A DNA stretch of 64,000 nucleotides from an uncultured Bacteroidales bacterium (GCA_902786925.1 CADAEK010000002.1:62001-126000), one strand, 5' to 3'; shown: positions 25,620 to 33,946, counted from the stretch's first letter. Notes: generated by a model from the letters alone, not told the origin. A program made the numbers and translations.

Positions 25620-26588
25620 TTAGGCAAGGACTTTCTTCTTGCCAAAGAAAAGTGGTGAAATGTGTATGGCATCCATAGCCCAACCTATGGCGAGAGAGCC
25701 AAGAATACAGAGGGGTAGGGCAATGAACGTGAAGAGGATGCCTGACGGGTCGATAGACGTAAGAGGCAAAAGATGCTTGCTGAGTAATGTGAAGATGGGG
25801 GAAAAGAGGAAAATCGGTAAAGTGTTTCTGCCGATGAAGAGGAGAAGTGTCCGTGTCTTTCCTTGTAAGTGTTTGGTCAGCAGCATGCCTGCGCAGATAA
25901 CGGCGTAGACGATGAAGATGCCCCCAATGTATGTGGAGGAAAGATTGATAGGGAAAAGAATTAGCAATGCCAAGACGGGCAATGCAAAAGGGGATGCTTG
26001 GAACAGCTTGTTGAAGGGGGTGTGGCTTTGTTGCAGTATGGCTCCAACGAGGAAATAGAGTCCAGCCGATAAGGATATGACGTGGAGACATTGTGCATAA
26101 GCGCAGAAAGCACCACCTATAAGAATGAATCGGGAGTGGAGCGATAGTTTGGGAATGCGGAAGATGGCAAAGTATGTGAGTCCGCATAGAATAAGGTTTT
26201 GCAGATACCAATAGGGACCTAAAGGGTGTAGCAAAAGCCGGTCGAGAAAGACTGCTGGTGTGAGTCGGTCAATATGCTCGCGGATGGGCAGAACGGCAGC
26301 CATGAGGATGTAGCCGCCTTCCATGATAAGGTAAGGGATGGCGTACCAAAAGAGTGTTTTGGCAAAAGCCGCCCATGATTTATGGATGTTCATCAGGTAA
26401 CCGGAGAAAAGCAGGAACCCCATCATGTGGAAAGTGTACACGACCTTCTTGGCATAGGGGTAGGCGTCACCGATATAGACAAGATGAAAGATCACCATCA
26501 AGACGATGAAGATGCATTTCATGATGTCGATGTCGGCAATCCGTTCCCTTTGACTAGATTGCAGAGTCTTGCTGCTTGCCTGTTCCAT
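25620..26588 (-). CDS. Acyltransferase 3 family membrane protein
   Basis: The 322-aa protein has about ten hydrophobic segments. The N-terminal RIADIDIMKCIFIVLMVIFH matches the start of acyltransferase family 3 (OafA/NodX/WecH), where a His in helix 1 and an Arg are functional. These proteins O-acylate surface polysaccharides or lipids at the inner membrane. It starts 10 bp after lpxH on the same strand, so it is probably the last gene of the porT-lpxH operon. Its target could be lipid A or a surface glycan. Confidence 0.8.
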   Translation of the reverse strand: MEQASSKTLQSSQRERIADIDIMKCIFIVLMVIFHLVYIGDAYPYAKKVVYTFHMMGFLLFSGYLMNIHKSWAAFAKTLFWYAIPYLIMEGGYILMAAVLPIREHIDRLTPAVFLDRLLLHPLGPYWYLQNLILCGLTYFAIFRIPKLSLHSRFILIGGAFCAYAQCLHVISLSAGLYFLVGAILQQSHTPFNKLFQASPFALPVLALLILFPINLSSTYIGGIFIVYAVICAGMLLTKHLQGKTRTLLLFIGRNTLPIFLFSPIFTLLSKHLLPLTSIDPSGILFTFIALPLCILGSLAIGWAMDAIHISPLFFGKKKVLA

Positions 26589-26598
26589 TTTTTAGAAT

Positions 26599-27462
26599 CT
26601 ATAGTTCGGTCTCTCCTTCGATGAAGTTGTCCATGAACAGGTGTTCGCCGTCCCATACCGCGTAGGTGAAGAGGGTAATCCATTCACCAAGTATAAGGAG
26701 GCGTGTCTCTTTGCTCAGCATCAGGTCTAACTCGATGTGACGATGCCCGAAGATAAAGTAATTGACCTCTGGGTGTGTCTTGAGATAGTCTTTGGCATAG
26801 AGCACCAACCCCTCTTTGTCTTCACCCTGATAGGGCTCTTCTCCGTTGCTAGGGGCACTTTCGTATCCCACGAGACGGGTGTCGTTGTGGAATCCATTTT
26901 TTGTTAACACGCGTCCTTCCGCATCGGGTTGCAAAGCGCCTATGGTACGTTTCATGCGCGAGTGCTTAGCCCAGTTGAGACCGAAGTTCATGAACCAGTG
27001 AGGGTGAATCCAGCGTGCCATCTTCTCCAGCGTCTTGTTGTGGAAGCACCAGAACATCAGGCGCGTTTGCCATGCCTTGTCACGGTAATCGAGCCTGTCT
27101 CCATGTGCAAGATAGAAGATTTTGCCGAACAGGTCCATTGTACATGGCTGACGATGGAGAATCACGCCGCATTCCTTCTCCAGATAATCCTCCATCCACA
27201 TGTCGTGGTTGCCCGTGAAGTAGTGCACTTCCACACCCAAGTCTGTGAGCTCGCTAATCTTTCCAAGGAAACGTGTATAGCCTTTAGGCACCACTTCTTT
27301 GTATTCGAACCAGAAGTCGAACATGTCGCCTAACATATAGACGGCTTCTGCCTTGTCCTTGATCTTGTCCAGAAAGTTGACAAGACGGCGTTCTTGCGTG
27401 CGTCGGTGCTCAATGGCACGACTTCCCAGGTGGGCATCGCTGATGAAATAGATATTCTTCAT
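26599..27462 (-). CDS. lpxH: UDP-2,3-diacylglucosamine diphosphatase (LpxH-like)
   Basis: The 287-aa calcineurin-like metallophosphatase has all metal motifs: ISDAHLGSR (8-16), LGDMFDFWFE (45-54), TGNHDMWMED (85-94), a His in YLAHGDRLD, and FGHRHIE near the end. LpxH cleaves UDP-2,3-diacylglucosamine to lipid X at the inner face of the membrane in lipid A synthesis. The family is about 240-260 aa; this protein has an insert near 150-205. The paralogue LpxG/LpxI types are less likely. It lies between DUF59 and an acyltransferase gene. Confidence 0.82.
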   Translation of the reverse strand: MKNIYFISDAHLGSRAIEHRRTQERRLVNFLDKIKDKAEAVYMLGDMFDFWFEYKEVVPKGYTRFLGKISELTDLGVEVHYFTGNHDMWMEDYLEKECGVILHRQPCTMDLFGKIFYLAHGDRLDYRDKAWQTRLMFWCFHNKTLEKMARWIHPHWFMNFGLNWAKHSRMKRTIGALQPDAEGRVLTKNGFHNDTRLVGYESAPSNGEEPYQGEDKEGLVLYAKDYLKTHPEVNYFIFGHRHIELDLMLSKETRLLILGEWITLFTYAVWDGEHLFMDNFIEGETEL

Positions 27463-27518
27463 GTCTTCTATGTTCTCTTGCCGTTAGACTCTATCGTGTA
27501 GGCTCTAACTATTGTTTG

Positions 27519-27860
27519 TTACATGAATCCTAAGTCGAGCTTGGCTTCTTCACTCATCATGTCTTTGTTCCATTCAGGCTCGAATACCACATTCACGTTC
27601 ACCGTCTTCACGGCTGAAATGCCTTCCAGTTTCTGCTGGATGTCTTCGAGGATGAAGTCGGCAGCAGGACAGTTGGGAGCAGTAAACGTCATATCGATGT
27701 CAATGTCAAAGAGAGCCTCTTCTGATGGTGTGGCACTTTGGCATTCCTTCACATCGATTTTGTATATCATGCCGAGATCCCATACGTTGACTGGGATTTC
27801 GGGGTCGAACACCGTCTTAAGGTATTCAACGGTCTTTTCTTCTACTTCGTATTTTGTCAT
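27519..27860 (-). CDS. MIP18/DUF59 family iron-sulfur assembly protein (SufT-like)
   Basis: The 113-aa protein has the MIP18 core: TVFDPEIPVNVWDLGMIYKI at about 16-35, MTFTAPNCPAADFI (the Cys conserved in the family) and VVFEPEWNKDMMSEEAK. Members assist maturation of Fe-S proteins. It lies in a same-strand run between radC and lpxH, 56 bp before the latter. Confidence 0.9.
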   Translation of the reverse strand: MTKYEVEEKTVEYLKTVFDPEIPVNVWDLGMIYKIDVKECQSATPSEEALFDIDIDMTFTAPNCPAADFILEDIQQKLEGISAVKTVNVNVVFEPEWNKDMMSEEAKLDLGFM

Positions 27861-27992
27861 AATCGTATTTGTTCTTCTTTGCTGAGCCCCAAGAAGGGTG
27901 CTGTCTACATTTGTGTAGTGTATCTGATGGGTTCTCTTTACCGTATTGGGGAGATGTGCCCCTTCGTGAGTTTGGCGAGATCCCTAAGTTGT

Positions 27993-28694
27993 TTAGATTT
28001 TCCCATTCTCGGAGAAACTGTAGTAGTCTCCTTCTGTTACAATCACATGGTCTATCATTCGAAGGTTCAAGGCTTGTGCCGCTCGGTTCACGCGCAGAGT
28101 CAGTTCTTCGTCGTGTCGACTGGGGCGGATGTTGCCACTCGGATGGTTGTGTACAAGGATGAAACTTGTGGCATCGTGGAGCAGCGCTTCTTTCAGCAAC
28201 ATGCGTACATCTACTGTCGTTTCGGCCAGTCCTCCTTTACTGAGATGGGAAAGGTGTAGTAGACGTGCATTATTGTTGAGCAGCAGCGCCCAGCTCTCTT
28301 CGTGGTTGAGGTCTTGAATGAGAGGTGTCATGTATTTCAGGACATCGGCGCTGGAGCGGAACTGTTGTATGTCTCGGCTGTCCTCCATGATGCGGCGTTT
28401 GCCAATCTCTGCAGCCGCGATGATGGTGAGCGCCTTGGCCTCTCCAATGCCGTTGAAGCGCATGAGGTCTTGCAGAGTCATGTGGTTGAGTCCTCGCAAC
28501 GTGTCGCCACAATCATGCAGAACTTCCTGCATCAATTCCACGGCAGATTTCTTCGTGGTTCCTCCTCCGATGAGGATTGCGAGCAGTTCCGCGTTAGTCA
28601 GTGCTTCGGCACCTTTCGCCATCAGCTTCTCGCGTGGGCGATCTTCCTCTGCCCAGTGTTTGATAGATGTGTATGTGTTGTTGTCGTTAATCAT
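27993..28694 (-). CDS. radC: RadC family JAB-domain protein
   Basis: The start at 28694 (MINDNNTYTS) gives 233 aa and an eight-base overlap with the preceding glycosyltransferase gene. An N-terminal UPF0758 helical domain has a GxGxAKA helix-hairpin-helix (RFNGIGEAKALTI). The JAB metalloprotease-like domain carries FILVHNHPSGNIRPSRHDEE, the canonical HxHPS...D metal site. RadC proteins were once linked to DNA repair, but their role is unsettled. A gap of 132 bp precedes the DUF59 gene. Confidence 0.92.
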   Translation of the reverse strand: MINDNNTYTSIKHWAEEDRPREKLMAKGAEALTNAELLAILIGGGTTKKSAVELMQEVLHDCGDTLRGLNHMTLQDLMRFNGIGEAKALTIIAAAEIGKRRIMEDSRDIQQFRSSADVLKYMTPLIQDLNHEESWALLLNNNARLLHLSHLSKGGLAETTVDVRMLLKEALLHDATSFILVHNHPSGNIRPSRHDEELTLRVNRAAQALNLRMIDHVIVTEGDYYSFSENGKI

Positions 28695-29754
28695 AGAAAT
28701 TCTTCTCAAATGCCGTGAACTCGTCTTTCCCTTGCACACAGCGCAACCACCATGCCTTGAGGAATCCGAATCCATACCCCATGAGTTGCACGAATGCAGC
28801 TTCTACACTAAGGAATCCAATCACCATGCTCTTGCTCTTGATGCTAGCATCAGTAAAGATGAGCAGCATATAGAGTGCTATCGGTAAGAGGCATAGTCCG
28901 TACAAGGGGATAAAGCCTCCATTAGACAGCATGATGCCTGTAGCGGTATCTCGGTAGTGGTCCCACATGCGGAAGAACACCGCTGCAGCGATGAGCAGCA
29001 GCACGCCGACCGTGAAGACCATTGGCAACAAGTGCACCAGCTTCAGCGTGCCAGGGTGGCGTTTGGTGAGGTTAATGCGTGCAATGCCCGAATTGAACAC
29101 CTGCTTGAAGAACTTGTCCATATCAGTTCTTCTCTTATGCCAAACCCATGCATCAGGGAAGAGACGTGATGTGTGGCCTGCCTCTACAATGCGGTAACTG
29201 AAGTCAATATCTTCTCCAAACCGCATTTTACTGAATCCGTGCAGTTTGAGATACACATCCCGTCGTATGCCCATGTTGAAGGAGCGTGGATAGAACTTGT
29301 CCATGGCTCCCTTCTTCTTGCCACCTCTAATGCCTCCTGTTGTGAAGAACGAGGTCATGCTGTAAGAGATTGCTTTTTGGATGTTGGTGAACGATTCGTG
29401 TGCTGCATCGGGACCTCCGAAAGCATCGCAAGGATTCTCTGTCAGCTCTTTCTCGATGGCAGCCAAATACCCTTCAGGCAAGACGCAGTCGCTGTCAAGG
29501 ATAAGCGCATATTCGCCTTTCGAGTGTTCCACGCCATAGTTGCGTGCAGGCCCCGGACCGCCATTCTTCTTCGTGAGGTATTGGATGTTAAGCTTGTCCG
29601 TGTACTTCTCCACAGCCTCTTTGCATGGCACAGTGGAACCATCCTCCACCACCACCACTTCAAAGTCGTTGACAGTCTGACGTGTCAGGCTCTCAAGCAG
29701 TTCGTCCACTTCTTCAGGGCGGTTATATACGGGTATGATGATAGAGTATTTCAT
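28687..29754 (-). CDS. GT2 glycosyltransferase with C-terminal membrane segments
   Basis: The 355-aa protein has a GT-A fold. MKYSIIIPVYNRPEEVDELL starts it, VVVEDGSTVPC and LILDSDCVLPEGYLAAIE (the DxD-like metal site) follow, and RFGEDIDFSYRIVEAGH carries the catalytic ED. Residues about 240-330 hold three or four hydrophobic segments, so it is anchored in the inner membrane. It starts two bp after the porT stop and overlaps radC. A role in LPS or another surface glycan is likely from its neighbours PorT and LpxH. Confidence 0.87.
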   Translation of the reverse strand: MKYSIIIPVYNRPEEVDELLESLTRQTVNDFEVVVVEDGSTVPCKEAVEKYTDKLNIQYLTKKNGGPGPARNYGVEHSKGEYALILDSDCVLPEGYLAAIEKELTENPCDAFGGPDAAHESFTNIQKAISYSMTSFFTTGGIRGGKKKGAMDKFYPRSFNMGIRRDVYLKLHGFSKMRFGEDIDFSYRIVEAGHTSRLFPDAWVWHKRRTDMDKFFKQVFNSGIARINLTKRHPGTLKLVHLLPMVFTVGVLLLIAAAVFFRMWDHYRDTATGIMLSNGGFIPLYGLCLLPIALYMLLIFTDASIKSKSMVIGFLSVEAAFVQLMGYGFGFLKAWWLRCVQGKDEFTAFEKNFYD

Positions 29755-29756
29755 GC

Positions 29757-30479
29757 TTATTCGAAATAGAACGTAAAGACAATCATCTTGCTGCGCGCGC
29801 TGTTGACCGATTTCGTGAAGATGAGCTGAGTCTCATCTGTGAGGTCGGAGCGATTCTTGTTGATGACATTAGAGAGTCCATACATGAACTTCACTTCGGG
29901 GATGAACTTGAAGAATGGCAGGTAAAAGTCACAACCCATACCCAGTTCAAGGTAACAGTCTGTGTTCCTCAACAAGTATTGCTTCTGCTTCTTCACGGTG
30001 AGGTCAAAAGCAGGGGTAACACCCGCCATAATGTATGGACGGTAGTTGTTGAAGCGCTCAGCAGCGAATTTCACATCTATGGGAACGGAGATATACGTTG
30101 ATTTAATCGTTTGGAACAAGCGCTTGTTGTCCTTCTCGTTGCGGAAATTCATGTTCTTCGTGCCGAAGTGCATGGTAGGAATGATGCGTAGGGCTAAGTT
30201 TTGGGTGAGGTAAAACTCTCCCAATATGCCCACTGAGAAGCCCGGCTCGTAGTTAGGTGTCTCAGCCCACCATTGGTTCCCATCCCCATCCGTATATCCG
30301 TTCTGCTCCAGTTCAATGTCCTGCAGATGCATGCCTGCCAAGAATCCGTAGTGGAACTTGCGCTGGTCAATATATGGCCTGTTCATCACTTTCCGCTGTT
30401 GAGCATACATCATGGCGGATGGTGAGAACATCAAGAGAGTCCACAGACATGCTATTATATAATAATGTGTAGATTTCAT
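29757..30479 (-). CDS. porT: PorT family protein (type IX secretion/gliding)
   Basis: The 240-aa protein starts at the ATG at 30479 (an in-frame GTG precedes it). A signal peptide ends MYAQ. The rest is a beta-barrel-like membrane protein, with FHYGFLAGMHLQDIEL early, a central FNNYRPYIMAGVTPAFDLTV and an aromatic C-terminus (MIVFTFYFE) typical of outer-membrane proteins. The length and the central motif match PorT/SprT of Porphyromonas and Flavobacterium, needed for T9SS function. It heads a six-gene same-strand run that includes a glycosyltransferase and lpxH, relevant because T9SS cargo can be linked to A-LPS. Confidence 0.82.
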   Translation of the reverse strand: MKSTHYYIIACLWTLLMFSPSAMMYAQQRKVMNRPYIDQRKFHYGFLAGMHLQDIELEQNGYTDGDGNQWWAETPNYEPGFSVGILGEFYLTQNLALRIIPTMHFGTKNMNFRNEKDNKRLFQTIKSTYISVPIDVKFAAERFNNYRPYIMAGVTPAFDLTVKKQKQYLLRNTDCYLELGMGCDFYLPFFKFIPEVKFMYGLSNVINKNRSDLTDETQLIFTKSVNSARSKMIVFTFYFE

Positions 30480-30583
30480 CACCTATTAAAACGAGGAAAT
30501 CGGCTATTTATTTTGCCGAATACGGGGATTGCCGTAACTTTCACGACGTGTAAGTTGCTTTGGCTCGGAAAACCTCAAATAAA

Positions 30584-30650
30584 TTTGGCTGTTCCCTCAC
30601 TTAATCGTAACTTTGCGACAAAGTTACAACTAATAATCCAAAGCAACAAA
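30584..30650. promoter_or_regulatory. Intertwined divergent promoters of porT and proC
   Basis: On the plus strand TTTG (30584-30587), 20 bp, then TAACTTTG (30608-30615). On the minus strand TTTG (complement of 30647-30650), 20 bp, then TAACTTTG (30619-30626). The two -7 boxes form a perfect palindrome with a three-base centre. Both promoters match the consensus exactly yet occupy the same DNA, so only one can be bound at a time. Confidence 0.85.
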
Positions 30651-30654
30651 AAAA

Positions 30655-31434
30655 ATGAAACTTACTGTAATTGGCGCTGGCAATATGGGAGGCGCGCTCA
30701 TCAAGGGATGGGCAAAAAGCGGGAAAGTGGGCAATATCACTATTGCAGACAAGAATGAGGCTCTGTTGGCTCAGTTTAAGCAGGATTTTCCTGCTCTTCA
30801 GACTACAACCGACAATATAGAAGCGGTGAAAGACGCTGATGTTGTTGTGCTTGTGGTGAAGCCTTGGCTGATGAAACTCGTTCTGGCAGAGGTAAAGCAC
30901 GTGCTGAACCTCGAAAAGCAGATCATTGTATCCGATGCTGCCAACTTTACCACCTCCATGCTGGAGGAAGAGCTGGGCGCGGCAGGGCAGTATTTCTACG
31001 TCATTCCCAATATAGCCGCTGAATTTGGTACCAGCATGAGTTTCATTGCAAAGGGAGCCACCGCTTCCGATGCAAGCCTCAAGGTAGTCGAAGATCTCTA
31101 TGCCATTGACGGTGACACTCTTGTGGTGGGTGAGAACCTTGTGGGTCCTGGCATGATGATGGCTTCATGCGGTATTGCTTACGTGATGCGTTACATCCGT
31201 GCCCAAATGGAAGGTGGCTGCGAGATGGGCTTCTATCCTCAGCAAGCCAAGCAGATTGCTCTCCAAACCATGCAGGGAGCCGTTTCGCTGCTGAAAGCTA
31301 CAGGATGGCATCCCGAAGAGGCCATTGACAAGGTGACCACGCCAGGCGGTGTTACTATCAAAGGACTCAACGAGCTTGACCACGCCGGTTTCAACTCGGC
31401 AGTTATCCGTTCGCTTAAGGCAGGATTGAAGTAG
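30655..31434 (+). CDS. proC: Pyrroline-5-carboxylate reductase
   Basis: The 259-aa enzyme has an N-terminal NAD(P)-binding fold (KLTVIGAGNMGGALIKGWAK) and a helical dimerisation domain. The latter includes the signature VTTPGGVTIKGLNELDHAG near the C-terminus. It makes proline from pyrroline-5-carboxylate. It has its own consensus promoter and ends in a strong terminator, so it is a single-gene unit. Confidence 0.95.
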   Translation: MKLTVIGAGNMGGALIKGWAKSGKVGNITIADKNEALLAQFKQDFPALQTTTDNIEAVKDADVVVLVVKPWLMKLVLAEVKHVLNLEKQIIVSDAANFTTSMLEEELGAAGQYFYVIPNIAAEFGTSMSFIAKGATASDASLKVVEDLYAIDGDTLVVGENLVGPGMMMASCGIAYVMRYIRAQMEGGCEMGFYPQQAKQIALQTMQGAVSLLKATGWHPEEAIDKVTTPGGVTIKGLNELDHAGFNSAVIRSLKAGLK

Positions 31435-31458
31435 TAAGAACGAAGATATTGACTTTGA

Positions 31459-31515
31459 GTTGCTACCGCATAGGCCCTTCAACAGCCGTTGAATACCTGC
31501 GGTAGCAACTTTTTT
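31459..31515 (+). terminator. proC terminator with nested hairpin
   Basis: GTTGCTACCGCA (31459-31470) pairs with TGCGGTAGCAAC (31498-31509), with a smaller TTCAAC/GTTGAA hairpin inside, then six T. Confidence 0.9.
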
Positions 31516-31547
31516 ACTTCTCCTTTTTTACTTTTCTGCCAAAAACT

Positions 31548-31578
31548 TTTGTCGAGTCAGATTTTTGCCCTACCTTTG
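31548..31578 (+). promoter_or_regulatory. Promoter of tRNA-Leu
   Basis: TTTG at 31548-31551, a 19-bp spacer and TACCTTTG at 31571-31578; the tRNA begins 20 bp later. Confidence 0.8.
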
Positions 31579-31597
31579 CACCGCATTTAGGAAAGAT

Positions 31598-31679
31598 GCC
31601 CAGATGGCGGAATTGGTAGACGCGTTGGTCTCAAACACCAATGGAGCAATCCGTGCCGGTTCGATCCCGGCTCTGGGTA
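31598..31679 (+). tRNA. tRNA-Leu, anticodon CAA
   Basis: Folds as a class II tRNA: acceptor GCCCAGA with TCTGGGT (first pair G-U), discriminator A at 31679, anticodon stem TTGGT/ACCAA with loop CTCAAAC (anticodon CAA), a long variable arm (TGGAGCAATCC) and T-arm GCCGG/CCGGC around TTCGATC. CCA is not encoded. It reads UUG codons. Confidence 0.96.
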
Positions 31680-31684
31680 CAACG

Positions 31685-31728
31685 AAAGGACTTCTGTGAA
31701 AGGTAATTTGCAGAAGTCCTTTTTTGTT
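31685..31728 (+). terminator. Terminator after tRNA-Leu
   Basis: AAAGGACTTCTG (31685-31696) pairs with CAGAAGTCCTTT (31711-31722), followed by more T. It ends only 12 bp before the LolA-like start codon. Confidence 0.85.
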
Positions 31729-31739
31729 TAATATAAAAC

Positions 31740-32366
31740 ATGATGATGAGAAAAAGACTGATATTGGGATTGGCATTGCTGCTGTCCATTCTTAGTGTTC
31801 AAGCGCAGGAAAATGCGAACGCTCGTCAGGCACGTAAGATGTTTGACGAAGTGTATGAGAAAGTGTTTGGTCAGCAGGGAGCATCGCTGCATTACAAGGT
31901 GAATGTGGCGAACTTGTTCAAGACCGAAGGCACCATCTGGTATAAGGGAAAGAAGAGCAAATACCAGTCGAAATCCAGCAAGTCATGGAACGATGGCGTT
32001 ACAGCCTATGTCGTGAAAGACGACAAGCAGCGTGTGGAGATATACAAAGGGGATGATCCTAAACAGAGCCGCTACGGTGATGACTTCAAGTTCGAGCCCG
32101 ACAATTACACTTACCATATCGCCTCAGACCCTAAGGGCTATATGCTCACCCTTAATGTAAAGAAAGGGAAGAAGGGCATGAAGGAAATCAAGGCTTTGAT
32201 AGATAAGAAAAAGCATGACCCGCTTCAGCTTCGCGTCAAAGTGGCCTTCATTTGGGCGAATGTTGATATCTCCAACTTTAAGTCTGGCGGCATTACTGAT
32301 GCCATGTTTACCTTCCCGCGGGCTCAGTACAAAGACTACAAATTCGTTGATAAGCGTGGTGATTAA
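31740..32366 (+). CDS. LolA-like periplasmic protein
   Basis: The 208-aa protein has a signal peptide (ending VQAQ). The mature part reads as a half-barrel of beta strands such as GTIWYKGKKSKYQSKS, TAYVVKDDKQRVEIY and TYHIASDPKGYML, as in the LolA/LolB/DUF4292 fold. This suggests a carrier of lipoproteins or another hydrophobic ligand, but there is no clear family motif. A promoter between the tRNA terminator and the ATG is not visible, so expression may depend on read-through from the tRNA promoter. Confidence 0.6.
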   Translation: MMMRKRLILGLALLLSILSVQAQENANARQARKMFDEVYEKVFGQQGASLHYKVNVANLFKTEGTIWYKGKKSKYQSKSSKSWNDGVTAYVVKDDKQRVEIYKGDDPKQSRYGDDFKFEPDNYTYHIASDPKGYMLTLNVKKGKKGMKEIKALIDKKKHDPLQLRVKVAFIWANVDISNFKSGGITDAMFTFPRAQYKDYKFVDKRGD

Positions 32367-32370
32367 CCCC

Positions 32371-32410
32371 AAAACGCATTGCAGGACTCATTGCAATGCG
32401 TTTTCTTGTT
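32371..32410 (+). terminator. Terminator of the LolA-like gene
   Basis: AAAACGCATTGCA (32371-32383) pairs with TGCAATGCGTTTT (32392-32404) around an eight-base loop, followed by CTTGTT. Confidence 0.8.
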
Positions 32411-32433
32411 ACCGATTGAACGCTCGTTCAACA

Positions 32434-32474
32434 AAGAATGCCCATCAAGACGGACCGTCTTGATGGGCATTCTT
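32434..32474. terminator. Perfect 20-bp inverted repeat with one-base centre
   Basis: The 20 bases at 32434-32453 are the exact reverse complement of 32455-32474, around one A. On the minus strand the stem is followed by TGTTG, on the plus strand by GTATATG. It probably acts as the terminator of the oxidoreductase operon coming from the right, though it lies about 150 bp after that stop. Confidence 0.55.
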
Positions 32475-32511
32475 GTATATGTGGGTTGAGCGTAATCGGT
32501 TCAATGGCTTA

Positions 32512-32639
32512 TCAATTCATCTTCTGAAGGTCATCCCCCGATGTCCGTTGGCATTCTGCTTTGTATTCGTTCCTTGACTCGCAGCATGCTACTTCCATCC
32601 CAACTCATTCAGAAATGTATTGTCAATTCATCTTCTGAA
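32512..32639. repeat. 17-bp direct repeat copying the 3' end of the gamma-subunit gene
   Basis: TCAATTCATCTTCTGAA occurs at 32512-32528 and again at 32623-32639, where it encodes the last codons and stop on the minus strand. A 12-bp inverted repeat (ACTCATTCAGAA at 32603-32614, TTCTGAATGAGT at 32632-32643) also spans the stop. This looks like a remnant of a local duplication. Confidence 0.7.
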
Positions 32640-33168
32640 TGAGTTCCATGCCTCGGCGGATAGCCTCTTCGTTCATGGGGATGAGCTTGTGATGGCGTTC
32701 GGGCAGCGCCTTGTGGAGACCTTTCACCACATCTTCCACAGTGGCGATAGGGCGCACCTTTAGGTAACCGCCAAGCACCAGCATGTTGAACACCTTTGAG
32801 TTGCCCGTACGGGCAGCCTCTTCCATGGCATCGATGCGATAGACGTTGATGTCATCACGCTTAGGTGGTTGAATGATGGAGTGTCCGTCGTAGATAATCG
32901 TTCCACCGGGTTTTACCAGCGGCTCAAACTTTTCCAATGAAGGCTGGTTCAGCACGATGGCAGTATCATACGCGCTCACGATAGGGGAGGATACCATCTC
33001 ATCGCTGACAATAACGGTCACGTTGGCGGTTCCACCACGCTGTTCCGGGCCATAGGCGGGCATCCAGCTCACTTCTTTGCCTTCCATGATACCGGCGTAA
33101 GCAAGAATCTTTCCCATTGAGAGGACTCCTTGTCCTCCAAAACCTGATATGATGATTTCTTCAGTCAT
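32623..33168 (-). CDS. 2-oxoacid:ferredoxin oxidoreductase, gamma subunit
   Basis: The 181-aa protein has the catalytic-gamma start EIIISGFGGQGVLSMGKILA and SWMPAYGPEQRGGTANVTV near 35. This subunit completes the active site with the alpha and beta subunits. It is the last gene of the operon, four bp after the beta subunit. The three-subunit plus ferredoxin layout fits KorABCD or VorABCD. Confidence 0.92.
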   Translation of the reverse strand: MTEEIIISGFGGQGVLSMGKILAYAGIMEGKEVSWMPAYGPEQRGGTANVTVIVSDEMVSSPIVSAYDTAIVLNQPSLEKFEPLVKPGGTIIYDGHSIIQPPKRDDINVYRIDAMEEAARTGNSKVFNMLVLGGYLKVRPIATVEDVVKGLHKALPERHHKLIPMNEEAIRRGMELIQKMN

Positions 33169-33172
33169 AGTC

Positions 33173-33946
33173 TTATTCCTTTACTACAGTATTCTTTAAG
33201 TCTCCCAGTGGGTAATAGGGGAACATATTCTCCTCCATCCATTGGTTGGCCTGTTCCGGTGTCTTCTTCCAGCCTGATGCGCAAGTGGAAACGATTTCAA
33301 CAAGGGACGTTCCTTTCTTGTTCAGTGAGTTCTCGAAAGCCTGTCGGATGGCCTTCTTTGCCTTGCGGATGTTGGCCACCGTGTTGACAGCCTGGCGGGT
33401 AACATAGCAGGTTCCTTCGAGGTTCGCGGCCAAGTCGGTGATGTGGAGGGGATATCCGTGCAAGTCTGCTTGGCGGCCATAAGGGCAAGTGGCAGTCTTC
33501 ATGCCCATCAATGTGGTGGGAGCCATCTGTCCGCCAGTCATACCGTAGATAGCATTGTTAATGAATATCATGGTGATATTCTCACCACGGTTCAGGGCAT
33601 GGATAGACTCTGCTGTGCCGATGCAGGCCATATCGCCATCGCCTTGATAGGTGAAGACGAGCTTGTTAGGCCAAAGGCGCTTCACAGCCGATGCGCATGC
33701 AGGAGCACGTCCATGACTGGCTTCAATCCAGTCCACATCCACGTAACGGTAGGCAAACACAGCGCAACCTACAGGACAGATGGCAATGGTATCTTCCTCC
33801 ATGCCCATCTCCTCGATGATTTCAGCCACAAGCTTGTGAACTAAGCCATGACTGCATCCTGGGCAGTAGTGCATCGGCGTTTCGTTCATCAGTCGAGGCT
33901 TGCCGTAGATTCTATTTTCAGGTATAATCAGTTCTTCGCGTGTCAT
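33173..33946 (-). CDS. 2-oxoacid:ferredoxin oxidoreductase, beta (TPP-binding) subunit
   Basis: The 257-aa protein has the Cys motif MHYCPGCSHGLVHKL near 26. The thiamine-diphosphate site GDGDMACIGTAESIHAL and IFINNAIYGMTGGQMAPTT lie around 100-140. It forms CoA thioesters from 2-oxoacids with reduced ferredoxin, or works in reverse. It follows the alpha subunit by 31 bp. Confidence 0.93.
   Translation of the reverse strand: MTREELIIPENRIYGKPRLMNETPMHYCPGCSHGLVHKLVAEIIEEMGMEEDTIAICPVGCAVFAYRYVDVDWIEASHGRAPACASAVKRLWPNKLVFTYQGDGDMACIGTAESIHALNRGENITMIFINNAIYGMTGGQMAPTTLMGMKTATCPYGRQADLHGYPLHITDLAANLEGTCYVTRQAVNTVANIRKAKKAIRQAFENSLNKKGTSLVEIVSTCASGWKKTPEQANQWMEENMFPYYPLGDLKNTVVKE

Noticed and set aside
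32215-32463. 82-codon frame over the end of the LolA-like gene
   Set aside because: It lies in another frame of a real gene and across its terminator.
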